Positions 58,007 to 64,000 of a stretch of DNA of 64,000 bases are shown here, piece after piece. This stretch comes from Aegilops tauschii subsp. strangulata (taxonomy: Eukaryota > Streptophyta > Magnoliopsida > Poales > Poaceae): the NCBI RefSeq assembly GCF_002575655.3, contig NC_053041.3:303770054-303834053 (forward strand), given 5' to 3'. Below the pieces are notes generated by a model that did not search any database, was not told the origin of the DNA, and saw only the letters and a program-made list of their open reading frames with translations. The translations under genes and the position numbers were made by a program. Numbering within the stretch: the stretch's first letter is position 1; each line of letters opens with the position of its first letter.

Positions 58007-59769
58007 TGTTAATGGCGCTGCTAGAAGGAGGGCGCGAGAGGGCCGGCCGGAGGCCTTTTGCCCACGACCGGGCAAGAGGGAAGGGATTTCCTTAATTCTT
58101 ACTTGATTAGATTGATACATCTCCTCTCTTTATATGGAGAGGTTTACTTGACTCCCAAGCAAGGCTTACTTGACACCTAAGCAAGCGACTCTTATCTCTA
58201 ATTAACCCTAAGACTAACGAGCTATACCGCCAGCCCAGGCCATTAGGCCCATTACATACTCTAACACTACACCCCACCTAGACATGCAGCTTGTCCTCGA
58301 GCTGCAGCCTAACCAACTTATAACCATGACTCGACGCAACACAAACCTAACACCTAAAAACAAAGCCTTTTACATCTCGACTTGTTTTATTACTCTCAAC
58401 CTGAAATGGACTAGGACGATTTATTTTGGACCCCTTAACAAAAAGTGGACACCATCCGCATGTCGAACGTGCACGTGTACAGCCACCTGGATCCCATGGA
58501 CACCACCTGGACAAAAGGAGTGCATGTGTATGGCTGTTGGTCTGCACCGCACAGGGAAGAGTAGAGGGCTTGCGATGGAGAATGACGAGGAGGGGTGCGC
58601 CCCCCCCCCCCCAACCGCCGATGTCGCAGACTTTGAGGTCGCTGCCCGCGCGGAAAATAGCATGCCCAAGATCCCCGACGCAGCGGACGAGATCGAGGTC
58701 CTTTGCGCGGCGAAACGCAGCTGGGAGGAGCGGCATCTGCAGACCACGCATCTCCCGCACACGCCGACGCGCTAAGAGGCCGCGCGCAGCAGCCTGCAGC
58801 CTCACCGCCGCCGACACGTGGCGGGTAGTGATCCAAGCCGGAAGCGGTGACGGCGACGGCGGGAACTTGATCTGCTGGATGGGGACGCCCTGGGGAAGCG
58901 GTAATGGCGACGGCGGGAACTTGATCTGGTGGATCGGGACTCCTGCCGGCGCGGTCGATGCGGGCCCGGAGCTGACCGGCGGTGGCTGCTGCAGCGGAGC
59001 GTCGGGTGCGGCGGAGGCCGCCAGGAGCGGCGGCTGCCACTGTAGCCAGGGCGGGGCGGTGGTGGCAGTGGATGGCAGCTGCAGTGGCCCGGCGAGCGCG
59101 GCGGGGACGCCCTGGGGCAGCGGCTGCTGCGCCGGAGCGCCGGAGCGCCGCGGAGGCCGCCAGGAGCGGTGGCTGCCACTGCAGCCAGGGCGGGGCGGTG
59201 GATGGCAGCTGCAGCGGCTGCTGCAGCTGCCCGGCGAGCGCGGCGGAGGCCGCTTGGTGCAGCGGCTGCCACAGCAGCCACGGCGGCGCGGTGGCGGCGA
59301 TGGGCGGCGCAGCCGGGTGCGGCCCGTAGGACCCGGCCAAGAACAGGTGGATCTCCTGGACCGCCTGGGTTAGGTCCCGCAGCACCCCGAACACCTCCTC
59401 CGAGGTGAGGACGGCGGGGACGGGCGCGACGGAGGATCCCGGCAGCGGAAGAGACGGGTTGGGCGGCGGTGAAGACATGATTGAACCGAAGCTAGCTGCT
59501 ACCAAATTGTTATGGCGCTGCTAGAAGGAGGGCGCGAGAGGGTCGGCCGGGGACCTTTTGCGCATGGCCGGGCAAGAGGAAAGGGATTTCCTTCTTAATT
59601 CTTGCTTGGTTAGATTGATACATCTCCTCTCTTTATATAGAGAGGTTTACTTGACTCCCAAGCAAGGCTTACTTGACCCCTAAACAAGCGACCCTTATCT
59701 CTAATTAACCCTAAGACTAACGGGCTATACCGCCAGCTCAGGCCATTAGGCCCATTACATACTCTAACA
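58007..59769 (-). mobile_element. Element G: small non-autonomous LTR retrotransposon inside the LINE fragment
   Basis: LTRs 58007-58266 and 59508-59769 (about 260 bp) start TGTTA and end TAACA. Flanks are GTAAC (58002-58006) and CTAAC (59770-59774), one mismatch. On the minus strand a primer-like TTTGGTAGCAGC follows the right LTR, and a purine/G tract (AGGTGGGGTG) precedes the left one. There is no pol. Removing it restores the RNase H frame of the host LINE. Confidence 0.88.
58267..59505 (-). CDS. Gag-like ORF of element G with an IQ-like motif
   Basis: A minus-strand frame starts at 59505 (MVAASFGSIMSSPPPNPSLP) and includes VFGVLRDLTQAVQEIHLFLA, then a long Ala/Pro/Gln-rich stretch. In another frame (58817 down) is AAVRLQAAARGLLARRRVRE, which matches the calmodulin-binding IQ pattern (Q...RG...R). 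The two are in different frames, so a shift or stop lies between them near 58800. A C run at 58599-58610 sits further along. Coding status of the low-complexity part is uncertain. Confidence 0.4.
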
Positions 59770-59895
59770 CTAACACTGTAGCTCATAGTTTTGCTGCTTT
59801 TGGTTATCGTACTGGTGTGCTGTGAGCGATTCTGCTGCGCAAATTTAAGGTTTGGAATGGATATTCCAGTTCAAAATAAATAAATAAAACACCCT
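59770..59895 (+). pseudogene. LINE fragment continued: RNase H end and AATA-rich tail
   Basis: The frame TVAHSFAAFGYRTGVL then stop continues the RNase H domain across element G. A tail with AAAATAAATAAATAAA (about 59873-59888) fits the A-rich 3' end of a LINE. Confidence 0.65.
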
Positions 59896-59953
59896 GCTCT
59901 ATATGGCTTTTTGCCCTTTTTATTATGAAAATTCTTTTGCTTTTAAGTATATA

Positions 59954-60111
59954 CTCCCTCCGTTCCTAAATATAAGTTTTTTTAGAGATTGCACTATGGA
60001 CTACATACGGAGCAAAATGAGTGAATCTACATTCTAAAATATGTCTATATACATCCGTACGTAGTTTGTAGTGGAATCTCTAAAAAGACTTATATTTAGG
60101 AACGGAGGGAG
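59954..60111. mobile_element. Stowaway MITE just downstream of the NADP-MDH gene
   Basis: CTCCCTCCGTTCCTAAATAT and the inverted end ATATTTAGGAACGGAGGGAG are flanked by TA (59952-59953 and 60112-60113). It is 158 bp long and about 200 bp past the MDH stop codon, so it may lie in or next to the 3' UTR. Confidence 0.93.
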
Positions 60112-60315
60112 TATATTACTAGTGCACAACAAAAGTCTGCGTGCTTATTAAATACACACAAGATAAATAGCTGCCGCAGCCTGCAAGCAGTCGTTTCTCT
60201 CAACTATCCTTCTTCCAGTTGGCGTTGGGAACGTTGCCTTCTAATAATAACATGACATCCTGGTAGCAATTGGCAGATTGCTAGTAGATTGCTAGTATCA
60301 TCGATAGTAGTAGCA

Positions 60316-63300
60316 CTACATCTCTCCAGGAAGCATTGTATCCCCAGGAAGATCACAAAATGCATTACCCTACATTGCAACAACACAACATATGCCATGT
60401 TAGTAATTTCTGTAGCAGCATTTGCCCTTCATTGCAACAAGAGCCCAAGTACTCTTCGACATCACTTACCTCCCCCGTAAGATGGGCGACACATCTTTTC
60501 TCAGCGATCAGTTCAGCTTCACTCTGAAGGAATCATTACATGATCGGTTATTCCATCATTATACTGCATATTACCAACCATTATTTCTACAACTCAATGC
60601 TACCTTTTTGATCCGGCCCCAGAGAAAATCGTCCATCGCCACATCTTTAACTAGTTCATAGTCACCATCGCCCTGTATGAATAATGTCATAGTGCAAATT
60701 GCCATCTTGTATAATACTCCTATCAGGAAGAAAAGTAATGGGGATTTCAGTTTGAAATCTCACCTTTGATCTGCACGGCATGCTGAATACGATGTCTTCT
60801 GCTATGCCATAAGGATTTCCGGTCGTATAAACCTATGGTTTGGCATCGCCTTTGCTTCAGTGGTACACCAAAACAAAAGAAGCAATCAACAATCCTAGAG
60901 TAGAAAACATTACCCCTGTAGAGAACCAGTCTCCTTCCGGGGTAGGAGTTACGAGGGACCTCATGGCATCGACGATGGAAACAGCGGTTGATGCAGCTGA
61001 AGATCTGCCCCACTTTTGGATGAGCACACCTCCACGCTGCATAGCCATTGGAATGAATACACAATATTCTCTTAGTTGTCCCAAATGATAGATGAATGTG
61101 GAACAGTGCGTACCTTTTGAACAGTTATAGTGAAATCCTCTTCTAGCCACTTTGTATCTTTGATGACTTCTTTTACTGGCCTCCCATTAATTTTGGCATT
61201 CAAGAAATCAGGAACCTACAAAGGTGGAAATCATCAAATCAGTACTCCAAAGCACTACCAACAGACTAGCCATGTTTGTAATCATATCTTCACCTGAGTT
61301 GTTGAATGGTTTCCCCAAATAGTCATATTTGATATTTTGTCATAAAACACACCAGCTTTTAACGCTAGCTGCAAAAACATTGTGAATGGCAGATTAATCT
61401 TGTCATTTGTTGAAATAAAATAACAGAAACATATCAGAAATAATTAAGATTCAACATCAAGTACCTGACACTTGGCTCTATTTTCATCCAACCTTGTCAA
61501 TGCATGAAAGTTCTTTGCTGGTAGGTTGGGAGCATTTTTCAAGCAGATCAAAGCACTACAAGAAGCATATACTCCAAGTCAGACATGATAATAGCATAAA
61601 TCAATAACACACTTAGCAACCACAAAACCTGTCCATACTTAGTGTTACAGGGGTTCCCAACAACTATGACTTTCACATTCCGAGATGCCACAGCGTTAAG
61701 TGCTTTCCCCTGAGACAATTCAAAATTTCAGCCAATAACAATACAACTATTCTGTGATCATTTGTGTACTCATATATCTGTTAAAAACTTAAATCAGATT
61801 TATGTTCAAGTTTTTAGCAGGTTTCATGCTAAGGAATCCCATAGTTCCCCCTCCCTCGAATATGCAGAGGACAGGGCACATTTTGCATCTAAGGAACCAC
61901 ATAGTTAAATGTCAAAGTTTGAGATATACTCCCTCCGTTTCAAAATATAAGCCTTTTTACAGATTTTAATACGGACTACACACGGATGTATATGGACATA
62001 TTTTAGAGCGTAGACTCACTCATTTTGCTCTGTATGTAGTACTTATTGGAATATCTAAAAGGGCTTATATTTAGGAACGGAGGGAGTACTTTCCCACAAA
62101 GAAAAATAATGTCTCTTTTACAGAATGGGTCCTTACGATTTTATGACAGTATACTTGACAGATAATAAGGAAAAGAATGCAAAAGGAAACCTGTTCAGCG
62201 AAGATTTGACCATTGATATCTAGTAACGCAGCTCGCTCCACTCCAGGTCCTCTGGGTTTGGCCCCAATTAGAAGGGCCCAATCTGCATCTTCGAAGATCA
62301 CATAAGGATCTATGCCGATGCTGACTTCCCTTAGCAATGGATACAATGAATCCTCCAGTTCCATAGCTACACCTGCAGTTGTAATTATAAGAAAGCATTA
62401 GGAAGAAGGGCGATATTGCTCTGTCTCAGTAATTCATTTATACCTGGGAGTACAGCAATATTGGAATTTGGAATGCAGTTTAAAATGTGTATCATGTAGC
62501 AAATTAAGATGGATCGATGTTGCTTCTCAAATGTGAAGGAAAATAAATTAGCGAAGCTACCTTCGAGTGCTTGTAATGATCTTTCCGAGCCCAATAACTT
62601 AAGTGCTATTGGTTGGTCCTGTCCAAAAACCTCACCGGAGGCAAGCTACAAAAATGCAGTCGTACAAATGATCAATACTTTCTGATGTGCTAGACGCAAA
62701 ATTTCAAGACAAGAATATGGTCAGTCGCATTGTAATTAAGCACAAAGATGATACATCAGCAAAGAGGAAAGTGCTAATCAGTTATGTGCATAGCATAGCT
62801 TCGGTTGTCGTAGTGGCAACAGTAGAATTATCACTAGGCAGTACTTGGCAATATCAATATATACTGCACTTGCATCTTGTAAATGAGAATATTGTGACTA
62901 TTACTGCACCATTCTTGTGTATGCATTTTCAATAAAAGGAGGAGAATTGCACAGGGTCAACACCTCTACATAGACAAAATTTGAATAAATTGGATGAAGA
63001 CAATGTTTTTATTACTCGGTGCTACTTACTTTGAAGAGCAGATGATTCGATATCATCCCGGCCGCACCTGACACAGAAACGTTCACTAATTTCTTCCAGG
63101 ACTTGGTCTTTTCATCCTGCGTTCCGTTTGACAGGAGGAGCACAGATTAATACGATCGAGCAGCTCTGTATTAGTTAAGCACGTTCAATTATGCCTTATG
63201 AGTATCCACTGATGAATCAAGTCAGGGAGTGTAAATCATCATGCAATGATACGGCTTCATCACATATTAACAGATCAACATCAGGCGCAGTGTTGGTTCA

Positions 63301-63880
63301 ACGCTGTAGCGTCAAAAAAAAAGAAAAAAGAAAAGAAGCCTCTTTCTTCTCTCAGTTCAAAAGCCATGACCAAATCCCAGCCACAATCGAGAAGATCGAC
63401 TGAGGCGTAACATCGTAGTCCCGGTACCAGTAACGCTTCCAGCGGAGCGCGCACTAACCCAGCTAGACACTAGCCGATCATTTCAACAAACACGTTGAGG
63501 GAGAGCAGTGAGGACGACTGACCGCCTCGAGATCGTAGGTGGTGCAGAAGACCCCGAAGCATTCCTTGCGCGCCGCCTCTGCCTCCGCCGCTAGCGTCCC
63601 CTGCACCTGCTGCCTGGCGGTCCAGACGCATGAAAACAAAAGCGCGCTCCTCAGACCGACCCATGGTTGTTGCAGCTCAGTCGCGGGAGGATCGACCAGC
63701 AGGCTGGGTAGTGGTACGAGGTTTGGCGTGCACTCACTTGGCTGCCTCGACGGAGCAGCGGAATGTGGGCCTGCGCGGGCGGAGCAGCTGGACGGAGCGG
63801 CGTCGGGCGGCGTGGGCGCCGAGAGCGCCCGTGGAGCCGCCGCGGAGCGCCTGCGGCCTCGCTAGGGAGGATAAATCCAT
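60316..63880 (-). CDS. NADP-MDH: Chloroplast NADP-dependent malate dehydrogenase, 14 exons, 431 aa
   Basis: It reduces oxaloacetate to malate with NADPH in the stroma (malate valve; C4 cycle in C4 grasses). Exons (high to low): 63880-63738, 63613-63523, 63116-63030, 62645-62561, 62372-62191, 61709-61639, 61555-61465, 61368-61294, 61215-61114, 61036-60914, 60832-60764, 60672-60604, 60523-60470 and 60369-60316. They total 1296 nt with no stop. Residues 1 to about 45 are a basic transit peptide. [11 protein letters not shown] is the nucleotide-binding loop, and [13 protein letters not shown] gives NADP preference. [10 protein letters not shown] and IWGNHSTTQ hold the catalytic Asp and His. Regulatory Cys66/71 ([12 protein letters not shown]) and Cys407/419 ([17 protein letters not shown]) are the thioredoxin-reduced pairs. 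Length matches the family (~430). Confidence 0.96.
61929..62086. mobile_element. Stowaway MITE in intron 5 of NADP-MDH
   Basis: CTCCCTCCGTTTCAAAATAT and the inverted end ATATTTAGGAACGGAGGGAG are flanked by TA (61927-61928 and 62087-62088). It is 158 bp long and does not touch splice sites. Confidence 0.93.
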
Positions 63881-63980
63881 GGCGGTGGAGCTGGAGATGG
63901 AGCAGAGTGGATAGGCAGGGGAGTCAGTGGAGGAGATTATTTAGAGCGCCAACGATTTGGATTAGCCCTTTGGGTGCCCA

Positions 63981-63990
63981 CTACTTATAC
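63981..63990 (-). promoter_or_regulatory. Probable TATA box of NADP-MDH
   Basis: The minus strand reads GTATAAGTAG about 100 bp upstream of the ATG at 63880. A start about 30 bp downstream would give a 70-nt leader. The window ends ten bases further on. Confidence 0.5.
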
Positions 63991-64000
63991 CCTGCGTTCA

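Noticed and set aside
58426..59373. 315-codon plus-strand Arg/Gly/Ala-rich ORF
   Set aside because: Antisense to element G, low complexity, crosses no recognised motif.
63470..63664. Possible frameshift or pseudogene status of NADP-MDH at exon 1/2
   Set aside because: An apparent stop arises only with the wrong acceptor; using CCAG|GCAGCAG keeps the frame and gives the expected AAKQQVQ junction.

Overview
This is nuclear DNA from a grass, most likely a Triticeae species (wheat, goatgrass, barley or rye group). The evidence is nested LTR retrotransposons with monocot-type antisense ORFs, Stowaway and Tourist MITEs of the kind common in wheat and barley, GC-rich first exons, and two intact intron-containing host genes. 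No bacterial, CRISPR, rRNA or tRNA features were seen.

Layout. 1-1894: 3' end and 3' LTR of a plus-strand Gypsy-like element (A), with an antisense ORF encoding a B3-like fold and its own TATA box. 1895-10676: decayed minus-strand Tat-lineage Gypsy element (B) with gag, protease, RT, two RNase H domains, integrase, a 78-bp tandem array and a spliced antisense ORF. 10677-16377: plus-strand Copia element (C) joined to B through templated filler DNA. 16378-20112: no intact gene, but a decayed minus-strand repeat, a 54-bp triplet repeat and a 451-bp tandem duplication. 20118-28062: complete chromovirus-like Gypsy (D) with CATGA target-site duplications, whose pol frame ends inside its 3' LTR. 28254-30992: truncated minus-strand Copia (E). 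31199-32956: PIF/Harbinger-type DNA element with TTA duplications.

33126-47712 is the most striking part: an apparently complete 14.6-kb autonomous Helitron (TC start, hairpin plus CTAG end, A/T insertion site). It carries a full Rep/helicase gene and a second multi-exon gene for a protein with two Ulp1 (C48)-like domains. The first domain keeps the whole His-Asp-Gln-Cys catalytic set; the second looks like a pseudoprotease.

47713-64000 is the genic end. A NAC transcription factor with a C-terminal membrane anchor (49599-55761, plus strand, 5 exons, 646 aa) carries an internally deleted Copia element (F), a LINE 3' end, a Stowaway and a Tourist MITE in its introns. Next comes a LINE zinc-knuckle/RNase H fragment split by a small non-autonomous LTR element (G). 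Last is chloroplast NADP-malate dehydrogenase (60316-63880, minus strand, 14 exons, 431 aa) with all four thioredoxin-regulated cysteines. Exon boundaries were placed by hand from GT/GC-AG sites, frame and family knowledge. Family names for transposons are by pattern recognition, not database search.
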